64,000 bases of DNA from Bugula neritina (Eukaryota; Bryozoa; Gymnolaemata; Cheilostomatida; Bugulidae): assembly GCA_964035545.1 (NCBI GenBank), contig OZ037768.1:23710819-23774818 (forward strand). The letters are read 5' to 3'. Under the pieces are notes generated by a model. That model made no database searches. It was not told the DNA's origin and saw nothing but the letters and a program-made list of their open reading frames with translations. A program made the translations under genes and the position numbers. Positions 27,001 through 38,529 of the stretch are shown here, piece by piece (position 1 is the stretch's first letter; each line of letters starts with the position of its first letter).

Positions 27001-30000
27001 TTTCTGAAGCATTCAGCCATTGAAGTATTCCCTAATCTTTCACTCATACCTCATTAACTGCAGCTCTGATGTAACTCTCTCGGGCATGTCATCTTAAATA
27101 TTTTTGCAATGAAAAGCTACAGCCATTTTGGAAAATCAAATTAGAAAATAGTTAACATTGTCGAGTTTTTTGTTAGATACGCAAGCGAATGAGGCGGGTT
27201 CCACAGGTACAGCCCGTGTTTCTTATAGTTTATCTGTGTGAAACTTTTTACTATCTGATTTCTGTTGCATTTGATAAGATCAGAAGAGTTCTCTCAATTG
27301 TTGACATTCTACCAACATAATGTCATTTAGTCATGGGCTGCTACTACCACCAAGTCTGGTCTTCAGATGCGTTGTTGTTACTAAGCAACATATCTGCGTA
27401 TGGTTAAATTAGTCAGTCCTTTTAATTTTGTATCAAACTATTCAGTATTTCTTTCAGTTCTTATCAAATGCAGACGTCACGTCATGAATCTGAGTCTGAC
27501 TATAAGTTGCAGACGTCCTATCAGACACACTCTGATTGTCACAACTTTATCATTTTATTGAGTCATTTTTTCTATGTGATTATAAATCTATTCATGCACC
27601 AATAGCAATCATTAAAATATCATTTGAAATAATTTAAAGTTTGGAAAAGGACCATTGCATTTTCATGGCTGTTTTTGGTTTTATTTAAATTTTTTCATAG
27701 TAATTAATAAATTTTACTTATTAGGTGCCATTTTGGCAACAAAAAATGTTTCTTCTCTCTCCAATCACATTTCTGCTTCTGTGTTTTGTTGGCGAAAAAA
27801 CTATCACCTAAAAAAACTCTTTTCTAAAATTTCATGCAATTTCTGGCTACTCCCTTCAAACACACTGAATAATATTCTTTTTATAACTTAAACTATCTCT
27901 CACTATTTACCGCATGTTTCTCATTTCCTGCTAATATTCTGTCTCCAGTATCAGTCGAGAGTGAGCAGGAATCCAGCTCGTAGTTCCAGAGCCATTCGTT
28001 TGTTGACACAGTTCAACAGACGAGTCAATGGATCAACTCACTTTGTCAGCGCTCCAAATCTTAGGGCAGAAAAAGACCACAGCAACCATAATAACAATAA
28101 CACAGTCGTTAGTAGGCCTTCTGATACCTCAACTCCCTATAAAGATAGTCCTCTAATGCTCAGTCCCATTCCTGTCAATGACTTCTTTCACTACCAACAT
28201 TCATCTCGTGTTAACATCTCACTTGATGTACGTCTTGTAGTCCGTCTGGTAAACCCTTCATCTGCTGTTGATGCTTTTCTTTCTTCCAGAATATTCTTTG
28301 AGTTAGCTTAAACCGTCATGTGTTGAGCTGCTTTTGCTTTCAGCTGCTACAAACTTATTGATTACTAATTTATAAAAAAATGTTTTGCTTGAGCTACTAA
28401 CAGCTTTAATTCAACTTGCTCAGTTTGACTTTAGCTCATAATCATCTGCTCAATCTATCAATCCTTCATCTTTGCTGAGTCATAGTCACTTCTCAAGAAT
28501 CGTCTTACAAACATTAGTCATCCCAGTCAGGGTGTTGAGAGTGTTATCAGTATGACTATGAGCCACTGTTTGAGTTGCACCGAGTGGTTTCAGCTGTAGC
28601 TACTACTTTCAGGAACACAGTGAACCAGCACCCCCATCTCAGCAAGTCACCAATGCTACTGCTTCTAATGAATATGATAACACTCAAGCACTCCTTGCCT
28701 TAGTAAATCCCCAATCAGCTGGCAGTGTGTCTGCCACCTCCATGTTGTCTAAGCACGGCACGTTTGTTGCTTCGACACAACGTCGACAGATAATGCAAGC
28801 TTTTGTAGCCCCCAACTCTCTTGCTCAGGTTTGTCTGCGCCGATTTTTCATCGAAATTTGTAATTTTCAATTTGCTCAGTAGAAGTTAGATGCTAGTATG
28901 CACTCACATGCAAGTAGTGAAGAAAGATTTATTTATTCTAGTTGGTCGTAATCACTGACTCACTTAAGCTTTATCTCAACAATGTTTAAGACTGACTTTA
29001 CAGTCATGAATAATAGTGATCTGTTCCAAAAAAGTTAACCGAGAGTTGTGTCCTCAACTGTTTAACTTCTGTTGCGAAATTTGGCCATGCTAATTAAAAT
29101 ATGGTGTAAAAATTTACAATTTCATTAAAAAAATTATCAGGTATTAAGTAAGATATAAGCAGTGTGCAATTTTTCTGTTTTATTGATATTGCATTTTTAT
29201 ATTTTGCTTTTACTTTTCTTGAAAAGATGACAACTCTCAATATTTTTAAAGTAGAAAGTTAAATACAAGCTTCTCCAAATTTTGTTACTCATGTATTTAA
29301 TTAAAGGTGGTGATAACTTCTACCACTATGTGCACTATTTAGCTCTTTGGGCATACAAGTTTATTGCAGCTGCCCAGCTGTTGTACAATGCACTGCATCA
29401 TCACACCCACTGATTTATAATTTACCGTATATGTTTTCAATCCTATATATTTTATTATTGTTTTCTTGAGCTATGAAGTTGTTTCCTCTTGACATTGTGG
29501 ACTTATTTGACATTCTCAAACTATTTTTTAAAAATTAACCTGTGTTCTGATAAAACAAGATCTACAGCGAATGTAGTAGTGGTGGCTGATGCACTTCAAA
29601 TTAAAACTCTCCGACTATTTGCTCGCTGCAGGGTAGAAAGTTCTTATTATTAAGACTGTCTTTTAGAATGGTGCGGGTTTCCACAGAGGCAAGCATTCTA
29701 ATCACAGGAAGCACGGCGTAGAGGTTGAAGCGGACAGGAAGAGTCTCATGAGAAACGCGTTGAGTGATCACACGTCTGCTAATCCTGCCTTCTACCAGCC
29801 GAGAACTTTCAGTGGCACAGGTGGGTGTCTCATGCAGCGTATCAATGGCGGCTTGGGGTTTCGCTTTTCAAAATATATGGTTTTCATAACTTGAAAATAT
29901 TGGATCAAAATTAAAAATGCTTTAAAAATGAATATTTCTATTTAAAATATTAATTTTAAGAGTACTGGCTTTAGCTTTCGGTTATTATAAACACATGGAA

Positions 30001-32148
30001 ATTTTGATTTCTTCAGAAGTTGATAAAATTGTTGAAATTAATTTGTTTCTCTTTTAATCTTCTAGTTTTTTCTTTCAGTCTTTGCTTCACTTTAGCTAGT
30101 TCAACATAAAGTTTGGGTAGTAGTATAGTTGGTTTGATCCTAAATTTTATACAATCCCAATTTGCCATCTTATCAACAGAATAAGTGTAGATCTCAATAG
30201 AATAGATTTATCTTTCCCTGCTAGTTACCATAAGGTAACAAAGATATCTGTAAAAGTAATGATTTTATATCATTCAGAAGAACTTTTATTCAAATACGAA
30301 TTGTTATACTTTTCACTTCGCAGTTACTTCATCTCTGATCATAATGTTTTACATTCTAAACTATTGCATCTATAGACAGCAGCCTGTTGTAGTTTTAAAT
30401 TTCTACATGTTAACCAAAGTCCTACTTGATTTAATTTATTCTTTTTAGCTAAAAATCAAAATCTTCACATTTTAAGCAATTCCAGTAAAGTGAGGTGTTT
30501 TTTATAATTGTTGCAAGTTTTAGCAGCAATTTTACTACCTGAATTTGAGAAGGATTTGATTGGTTCATGTTTCAGTGTTAACTCCAAGCAGAAACCTTTT
30601 CCTTGGAAGGCCAGGTACATAGGCGTAGAAATTGGAATGAATGAGTGATATTATATGTAGATCAACTTTTGTAGTCTATGTTAATTCCTCTGGTCTAAAC
30701 AATCATGCATCTCCCCCTAGTGGTTGGCGTGAAGCACACTCCCTCCGTTATTGCAAACCACCCACCCATTCCTAGAATAATACACTTCACTCATAATGTA
30801 GAAATTTTTAGAGTGTGTTCATTAGAATATAACACTAAATATGCAGCAAATTCTATAAGTTTACTATCTGTTTGTTATTGGCTGAAAGCCTAGGGATTAC
30901 TTTTATTTATATATTATATACAGAAATAGAAATATCTTTTGTAGAAGTGAAGTATTATCTATTTGGTACATTTATGCTATTTGTTTTTTGGTCAGACACA
31001 CCGAATCTTATCAGAGTAACTATTGGTTGTTCAGTTTGTCTCTAGCCTATCATATCTAGCCTATCCTTATATTTCACTTATAATGCCCATAAAGTGTCAC
31101 AATACAATGTTTTATAGTGGACGACGTTCCATCTTTGGTTATACCTGCAATAAGAAAGAGAGGTGAAACGCTTTCTAACATATTTCTTCGATATGTTGCG
31201 TAAATGTCCGTCATTCAGTTACTTGCTCTTCGTCTCTCTAGATGTTTTTGTTATATATGCGTCTCAGTTTAAAGCTAGCATTGCAAACTTCCGGTGGTGT
31301 TAGCTTCATTGAAATGAATTTGCTCAATCATTTTCAAAATACTAACTTTTACCAGAGAAAGCTAATGTCTCGGAAATTTATTATATTAATAAAGTAATTT
31401 GGCTGAAACTTTTTGTATATTTATTAATACAAGTAATTTTGTTTTTTTATCACAGCCATACAAATCTCTACTGACTGCTTATTTAACTCAACTTTATATG
31501 TGCAAATGAAGATATTCAGTTTTCTTGACAAAAATGTAATTTTTCAAATTTCCCTTGAATTTAACTTCAACATTTCCCCACAAACTGCTATGGTATGCAA
31601 TGAGGTAGATGCTATAATGAGAGTAATATTATGCTAAGTTTATTTGGTGTTTGTTACTAATAGCATAGTAGAAGTAGTGGCAGCGGCAGCATATTCTGTT
31701 CTCAAAGTCTGTTATTTTACTAGCTTGCTTGTCTAGATGTGACTATATCCATGTCTTAACCTTCTCTTTAGTTTGTATGTAACAGCTTCATGCTATTCAT
31801 TCACTTTTGCCCGAGTTCTCTTAAACTTATCTTCATTGTGTTTCAGGTGCTCGGAAAGGGTTGAACCTCACCCAACCGACTCTAGGACTGGATATGAATT
31901 CCCTAGGGCTAACTAGCCACAGCTACCAGTCTTACTCTACTAACAGTAAAGTGCAACCAGCCAACGCCCAACACTTGTCAGTCATCTCTGCTCCGGCACC
32001 TGTGCTACAGCGACCTGACCTTCCACCTAGTAGGAAATTAGCCTCATTAGAAAATGCCCTTAGGGGTGGGGGGAGTAGGCTACCAGCCCGTAAGGCAGTC
32101 AAACTAAAAACTCTGGAGACAGGACCGAATGCGTTGGTGTACAGCTAA
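18028..32148 (+). CDS. Tubulin polyglutamylase of the TTLL6/TTLL13 type, 20 exons
   Basis: Exons: 18028-18217, 19337-19457, 20191-20231, 20750-20868, 21814-21944, 22360-22516, 22769-22912, 23037-23125, 24001-24226, 25451-25635, 25956-26141, 26298-26472, 26587-26781, 27177-27206, 27949-28227, 28613-28828, 29667-29820, 30576-30614, 31118-31162, 31847-32148. Every phase agrees; 1007 aa. The family adds glutamate side chains to tubulin, mainly on axonemal and other stable microtubules. An acidic Ser-rich start and a [10 protein letters not shown] basic run precede the ATP-grasp TTL domain (about residues 105-425): [110 protein letters not shown] and EVNHSPSF. A charged helical tail follows, like the microtubule-binding extension of TTLL6, then a long low-complexity Ser/Asn/Pro-rich C-terminus. 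Exon 14 is only 30 nt. The core is certain; exons 14-19 rest on phase and splice signals alone. TTLL6 and TTLL13 cannot be separated here. Confidence 0.93.
20225..20310. repeat. Repeated donor-like motifs at the start of TTLL intron 3
   Basis: The authentic donor, A|GTAAGT at 20231/20232, is followed by three more 'tatagtaagt' words within about 80 bases, in a TA-rich context. Confidence 0.7.
21091..21509. repeat. Minisatellite, unit about 25-30 bp, in TTLL intron 4
   Basis: About 14 copies of a unit like 'tatacagtcacagtactgag' plus 'tgtaactcta' lie head to tail. A 4-bp deletion variant ('tatagtcacag') alternates with the full unit, and A/G variants occur at one position. Non-coding. Confidence 0.93.
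21953..22122. repeat. Minisatellite, unit about 35 bp, at the start of TTLL intron 5
   Basis: About five copies of a unit containing 'ctgtctattctactggggct' and 'atagtttacctgcg' start roughly ten bases inside the intron 5 donor at 21944/21945. Confidence 0.9.
22913..23019. repeat. Array of duplicated 5' splice-site motifs in TTLL intron 7
   Basis: The whole intron start is built of 'acagtaagtacata'/'acagtaagtgtata' units. The authentic donor ACA|GTAAGT at 22912/22913 is followed by seven further AGTAAGT or AGTGAGT copies within about 105 bases. The intron is only 124 bp, so the array nearly fills it. Confidence 0.88.
24481..24622. repeat. Tandem repeat, unit about 34-36 bp, in TTLL intron 9
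   Basis: Three to four imperfect copies of a unit containing 'ggtggtgttagtatcccacc' and 'tgacagcatgatgt' lie in the middle of the intron. Confidence 0.85.
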
Positions 32149-32820
32149 TAGCATATATATTTATTTCACACTTGTTGGTGCATCTGCTTTACATATACCT
32201 GATTTATCCGTCCATTTTTGATGTTTTATTGTTCTATTATATAATTATATTTAACTGTAAATTTTTTATATATTATATTAATTTCACAAACTTAGTGTTA
32301 CTTTTACAATGCTGCCCTCCAGTATTGAAGCCGCTCAAAGGACTGCTATTAGCATACTTGCTCTGCTATTTAGTGAATTGTTATACACAGAATTCATGTT
32401 AAACACAATCACACATTACAGATAGTGTTGGTTGCTTTACTGTTTACCCATTATATTCATAACCCATCGACATTTCTAACTTATATTTGAGTTAGAAAAT
32501 TTGTTTAAATGAAGTTTAACTTAGTTTGTAATTAAGATGTATATGAAGGGCAACTGCCAATACTGTATAATATAGCCCTAGTATTTACAACACTTTGAGT
32601 TCTTTAGCCCTACTTTGAATTTGGTACAGAATATTTTTTTTAATAAAGATACTATGTTGAGTTTCGTGTTGAATTGGAATAAACCTCTAATCATGTCAAA
32701 TATTTACACTCTTGGTTATATTCTCAGTGAATAAATATGAAAATCATAAACACACACTAAATGTCCGTGTAAAATGATATTTGTATGAGATGCTGAGTCA
32801 TGCGACAAGCAGGCGTGTGA
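32149..32820. other. Convergent 3' region between TTLL and Pygopus
   Basis: 672 bases separate two tail-to-tail genes. They hold the TTLL 3' UTR and possible AATAAA signals at 32642-32647 and 32678-32683 on the plus strand. I see no clear minus-strand polyadenylation signal for Pygopus here. No additional gene. Confidence 0.6.
32642..32647 (+). terminator. Probable TTLL polyadenylation signal
   Basis: A canonical AATAAA about 494 bases after the TTLL stop, with a second one 36 bases later. Positional assignment only. Confidence 0.4.
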
Positions 32821-35391
32821 CTAGCAGCGACTTCTGGTGTAAATCATCGGCACCCGCTTGTTATCAAAGCATAAGTCACAGGCCCAGGACGCTGCCGGCT
32901 CCTTGCTGATGTACTGATACGCTGCCTCCGTCATGCAGGTGCACTGACGATGGAACCAGATGTTGCAGCCCAGTTCACACAGCAGCGCCTCGTCCGCCTC
33001 TGAGATCTCCTTGTGACAAGTTCCACACGAGTAGAGCGGCACCAGCGGTGGCGGGTGGTTGCCTTGCGGAAACGGCGCGGATTCCTCCCCGGGATATGCC
33101 GGGTTAGTCATACCGGGCGCATTCGGAGGACCTGCTGCACCAGCTGGAGAGACGCTAGAAGGCACTCCTGGAGGCATCCCTGGCTGACTGTGACCCATTC
33201 TTCCGGGTGAAATACCACCAGGGGGCATTTCATCTGAATGCACCCCACCAAGTGGCCCTCCATTCATTGGTATTCCGTTCATTGGGGCCATGTTAGGGGG
33301 CATCCCAGGAGAGTAAGGGGGAGCCATGCTGTGCTGGGCAGGGTGGGGGGCCGGGGAGTGGGTCATCATTCCCGCCATCTGCGGACTGACGGCTGCAACA
33401 TAATAAAATAGCCAATCAAATCAGTTCATACAACTTTGAGGCAAAATAGTAGAAAGTGATGTAACTAAAGTAGTTAACTTAATTTTCTTGTCTTGAACAG
33501 CACTGATATGAACAGGAAATACCTCACTATCAAACAGTTGTTACAGTAAGTAAAAATGTTTGAAACTGGTGCGAATACTTGGCACGAGTTTTAAACCATC
33601 ACATAGTTTGAGTGGTGGCTTAAAACTACATGCATCAAAAAGAAGGACCAAAGTAAAATTAAATGAAAGCACATCCTGTTTAGTGAAGGGAAAGATAGAC
33701 ACAATGAGAAAAGAGACCAACCTTGAGGGTACATGTGCTGAGGGGGTGGCATGGGAACAGAGGACTGTCTCATGTATCGCATACCGGCCGCTTGTGGGTG
33801 GCCCATCATCTGCCCACCACTGTTGAGGGGAGAGTGAGGGCTAGGAGGGTGGGGGTGTGGCATCATGTGAGGGGGCAGTCCTCCCTGCATGTGTGGGGGG
33901 CCTCCTGGCATCATTGTGTGACCTGAGAAGGGAAATATAGACTTAGAACTATACGTAGGATATAATATAGACTTAGAACTATACATAGGATATAATATAG
34001 ACTTAGAACTATACGTAGGATATAATATAGACTTAGAACTATACGTAGGATATAATATAGACTTAGAAACACAGACTTAATCACAGACATCGCATTTAAC
34101 CAACAATTGTGAAAGAACTCTACTGAATTCAATCCACCCAGGTTTTTAGCTAACAAGCTCTCAGTCTCATCAATTCAACTATAACGTAGATAGGTAACTC
34201 CGAGCATATGTATTTACATTTCACCAATTATTATTTTAGAATCTGTGTGCTCTTTCTCTTGGTTTACTTTAGCTTCAGTCAAACTAAAACTACCCAACGG
34301 GTGAAAAAAAAGATATAAAAAAATACTTACTCAGGTTTTAGATTAAAAGTCTAAATTTGAACCTTTTACAATAACAGTTGATCTCAGATTGAAAAGTATT
34401 TTGTAGTGACGCTAGCTATTTCAATTAACAACAATTCGGTCAGCTTTGAGTTGAAAAAGCTACATTTGAAGCGTAGAGTTTAGCTACCAACTATAAGCAT
34501 TGAGCTCTCAGCACGGCAAAATAAATGACTCATTCCCAACAGAACAGGGAGAGAAGAGATCAAATGGTTTAGAAGAGTGACTACGTGGGAATAAGTTGTC
34601 CTTTTGTTAAATTACAGGTTATACCACCAAATAAAGGGTTAAGCTCTCATGTATTGTAACATGTCACATGACTAGCCAGGATAATACCCTGCAGTCACTA
34701 TTTAGCCTTATTTACTAGACACACAGAAAAAAAGGCTTAATTACTAAGGCTAAATAAAAAGAGCATGATTTGAGTATAAAAAAGCTGTTTCAATTTTAGG
34801 TTAAGTGATTTTTTATACAAACAACAAATGAATAAAAAGAAATATATATAAATATACATAAACTCACCATGGTGCATGGGTGGTGCGCCATGCATGTGAT
34901 CATCATAGCATGGGTACCCCATCGTCTCGTTGGGTGGGGGGTTGAAGCCAGCCTTGTGGGGAAGGCCAAATCCAGGGTTTGGTGGTACAGCATTGTTTAT
35001 CTAATAGCAGTAAATATTAAATTATATACCAATTATCTAATGTGATTTATTATTAGTGTCAATACTGCATTTTGTTTGCTTGTAACAACATTTTTCTATT
35101 GCTATGAAAAAGGTTGGAAAAAACTTGATAACTCTTTATTTAACCGCATATTATAAACATTGAACGCATATTATAAACATTGAACGTTTGAAAATAATCA
35201 ATGTTAGCCAAATGATGATTTGCTGCATGCAATGTTAGTCAAATCATGATTGGCTGCTTGTAAAACTTGCCTGTGCTGGTATACTTTGGCTTCTAGCAAC
35301 TTTCTTTCTCTTCTTCTGAGGACTTGGTGGTGGGGGTTTAGAGGATTCTGAAGATGGCGGGTTAGTGTTCTCCCCACCCTCACCACCACCT
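32821..35391 (-). CDS. PYGO: Pygopus, PHD-finger co-activator of Wnt/beta-catenin signalling (5' end missing)
   Basis: Visible exons, in gene order: 35391-35271, 35000-34868, 33922-33722, 33392-32821. Phases agree; about 342 aa plus stop are seen. Pygopus binds BCL9/Legless through its PHD finger and reads methylated H3K4, acting in the nucleus with beta-catenin/TCF. The first visible exon has a Gly/Pro-rich run and the nuclear localisation stretch SPQKKRKKVARSQS, matching the start of the N-terminal homology domain. Long Pro/Met/Gly/His-rich low complexity follows, as in the family. The C-terminal C4HC3 PHD reads YSCGTCHKEISEADEALLC, then WFHRQCTCMTEAAY and SWACDLCFDNK. Exon 35391-35271 ends CAG|GCAAGT, so intron 1 appears to use a GC-AG donor. 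It is preceded by an acceptor (35392-35397), so a first coding exon lies further upstream; I did not find it. The usual NPF motif is not visible. Confidence 0.93.
33936..34070. repeat. 30-bp minisatellite in a Pygopus intron
   Basis: More than four near-perfect copies of a 30-bp unit starting 'tatagacttagaactatacg' lie about 14 bases from the acceptor of exon 33922-33722. Confidence 0.93.
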
Positions 35392-36984
35392 CTACAGTTT
35401 AAACAAATGTTTATTCCTTAGTTATGCTGCTTGTTAAGTTTTGGTTGTTAATTTCAAATATTTAACTTTTTGTAAACTTTAGTCTTTGCAGCTATTTGTA
35501 TTACAATCATAATTATTGTTATATTAGTAATATGTATTAACAACAATGCCAATAAAAAAGATTAGGGGTTATGACTATAGTCTATGCGATATAATAAATC
35601 TCTAATTAGCAAAACAATAGACACAGCAATAAATCATATATAGTAGATGTATTAATTAAAAATCCTCTAATTATAGCCTATCTTAGAGTTAGTCTAGTGA
35701 CATGAAATAAATGTATTGGCTGAACAACGACTGTGCTGGTAATAAAAATATTATGATTAGTATTAGTAACGTACTTGATAAATATTAATTAAACTCACAC
35801 TGAATTTTAGCCTAGCTAGACAACTACAAGTGATATGAAATAAACTTTTTGTATTTTAGACTAACAGTTAGAGTCCGTGCCAAACTATAAATTCATAATC
35901 ACAATGACACTAGTTATAACTTATAATAATAATAAAAATAGACTATAAAACATGATGCTGAGCTTGATGCTGAAAACCAATGACCATGTGATTGTGATTT
36001 ATCATGTTAGTGAGTTCCTGTCGAATTTTTCTTCCCACTATGACTATGAGTATAAGTATGACTAAACCAGTAAATGTAATGAGCATCAGTATAACTAACA
36101 ACAGTGACTGGTGGGTGATCTTATAGTTATTATACTTATAGTTATAGCTTTGATAGAAATAAAATTGAACTATTATGTCTATTGCATGTATTCATAATTT
36201 AAACTTATATTACCTATGTAAAGGCATACTGATTCTGAAGCCAAAGGCCTATGGCTTGTATTTCACTTTCGCCTGCTACCGCTACGGCTATGCCATTAAA
36301 TTTAATTTCAAATCACAAATGGCTCAACATTTCATAAATTTAGCAAGTTGCAAATTATTTGCACAGTAAAACAACCGTTACTACTTAAAATATATAGTAG
36401 ACATCACGTGTAAAAAAATTTATGGAAAAATAACTGAAAAAACAAAACTTAACCAAACTCAAAATCTATGGCTTTAACTTTTTAGTTTTTTATATCCAGT
36501 AAAAAATGAACATTGCTCGAAGCAGCACCGAATTCGAGGTTGCTGAGTTCATTAATTTGGGGGTATCGAGTTTCGAGTTCGAACAACCATGTGTATACAA
36601 ATACTGTACTAAGTCACTCACAGCTTGGTGCTGCTGCTATCGATACTTAAAAGACTAGTACAAAGATTACAGCCGGAAACAATAATATAAGCTAACTTTT
36701 CCAAGATTTGTGTTTTCTGTTTAGACTGAGAGGCTGATAGAGTTTTCTCGGCTATAATTCACACCTTTCTGACAGGGTAAACTTGGCGGAGAAGAAAGCT
36801 GGATTTTGCTGGTCTAAACACCATCATTATGATTATCATTATGTAACTACAGACGCAGCTCTGAGATTTAATGTTAGTTCATTGAACTTAGTTACTCATA
36901 CTGAAACCTTTAGTAGTACTACTATTACTTTTACAAATATTAATATTAGTTTTACATTTTGATTTACTCATTTACTACAAAAGA

Positions 36985-37361
36985 AATAAATTCCATCGGA
37001 GAGGTACAAACACGGGCAGTAAGAGCCATAGCTAACATCAAGGGTAGAAGAGGAGTGCGAGAAGCAAAAGAAAGACTGGAGCTGGCCGCCCTCGGTGAAA
37101 GAAGAAGAACTCGACGGCTAAGACTCCTTATGAGGATACTCCAAAAGGAAGAATATCACCCAGCACTCTGACTCTCTGCAGCGTATGAGGAACTAATAAA
37201 TACCCCGGAAAGTTTTATCCAAACTAGGGCCCAAACACTAGGACAGCCAAGATCAGTCAGCACCAATAATAACTGCTATTATAACAGCTTCTTGCCACGG
37301 ACAATCCGTGACCTTAAAGGGAACAATCCTTGCAAGACTAATTTACACACAGAATAATCTA
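36985..37361 (+). pseudogene. Non-LTR retrotransposon reverse-transcriptase C-terminal remnant
   Basis: The frame from 36959 reads EVQTRAVRAIANIKG, then LAALGERRRTRRLRLLMRIL. This is the pattern of the region after the palm/thumb of LINE reverse transcriptases ('vQrRa.rfi', 'Lgw.sLeeRR...rl.l..ki'). After one in-frame TGA at 37169-37171 the same frame continues to YYNSFLPRTIRDLKGNN, the classic C-terminal 'SFfPRTIrdWN' signature, and ends in TAA at about 37359-37361. The 5' part of the element is missing, as in a 5'-truncated insertion. Confidence 0.78.
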
Positions 37362-37734
37362 AACATTGACAGGTTAACTTACCTGTACTAATAAACAATA
37401 TTGCAACACACACTGCAACCAATTTATGGACTATTGTATGCATTTTACTTTCTGACCAACCGTAAACATATGAGGCATGCCGCTTCTGCTACCTAGTGGT
37501 CTAGCATGATCGTAATCTGGAGGTAACTGGAGGAGGAAACTGTTTTACAGTTTCAGTTTGAGTTACAGTTAGACTTAGTGAGTTACACTTACAGTTACTG
37601 TTAGTGTTACTGTTAGTGAGTTTGACTTTCCTTTTATTTTTAGTTTTAGTTTTACTAACTAAAGTTAGAGTAAATCTAAGACTAATGACTATAAATGAGT
37701 AATCAGTAATGGTACGACTGCCACATTTATTTCT

Positions 37735-38060
37735 ACCTCTAGTATTACTAGGTCTAGGAGTAGGTCTAGTAGTAGCACTACATTTATTATTTAATATTAG
37801 TATTGGTATTACTGCTACTAAGTCTAATAGTAATAGAGTACTAGTATTACATTTACTATTAGTTTGATAGTAATACTAATAGTAGAAGTATTACTATTTG
37901 ACTATTGCTATTAGTATTAGTATTAGACTTAGTAGTAGTATTAGAGGCCATTTTTCGTCTTAATACGCTTTATTTATAATACTACTAGTACTACTAGTGC
38001 TATTGGTAGTAGCACCTGTACTAATATAAATATGTTTACTAGTGCTACTCTAATTCCTAT
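37735..38060. repeat. Low-complexity TAG/TATTAC-rich region
   Basis: Irregular strings of 'tagtattac', 'actagta' and 'agtagtag' without a fixed unit. Similar cryptic simple DNA occurs at 25280-25400 and 61490-61680. Confidence 0.65.
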
Positions 38061-38529
38061 ACTCTTGATAGTAATACTAGCAATACGAATTACACTGACT
38101 GTGGTTAGAGGTTAAGGAGTGAGTCTAACCACTATGAGTTTAGTTGTGTTAAGTTTATAGAAGTATTTTGTTCTACTCCTTCAATATAAAAAAGCAAAGA
38201 TTCCTACCCTGTCCATAATATTGATTACCTTGAAGTTGTGTACTTGACACTGCTATTGTTGTTTTGAAACATTTCAGCTCTCTATTGGGTAAAGAAATTG
38301 TGTTCGAAATTATGTCATCTTCTTTTAATGATGAGATTTTAACAAAGCCTGGAGTCATGAATGTGTACATTATCTCAAGTGTCATTATATCTTTAGATAT
38401 TGCAGCTGTAATTTATTTTTCAGCTATATGAAGGTCATACTAACCCTGAATAAAGTTGAGTCGGCTTGCTTTTACTTGTAGACTTATCAATGGCTTAAAG
38501 TATGGCAACACCATCTCTAGCTAAACAAT

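Larger units (their letters stand above)
35392..38529. other. Region upstream of Pygopus and POMGNT2, with a retroelement remnant
   Basis: 3.1 kb without an intact gene. It should contain the missing 5' exon and promoter of Pygopus (minus strand) and the POMGNT2 promoter (plus strand), but I could not define either. A reverse-transcriptase remnant lies at 36985-37361. Simple TAG/TATTAC-type DNA lies at about 37735-38060. Confidence 0.5.

Noticed and set aside
36175-36369. 64-codon open frame MSIACIHNLNLYYLCKGILI
   Set aside because: Chance frame in AT-rich DNA with no similarity or splice signals.
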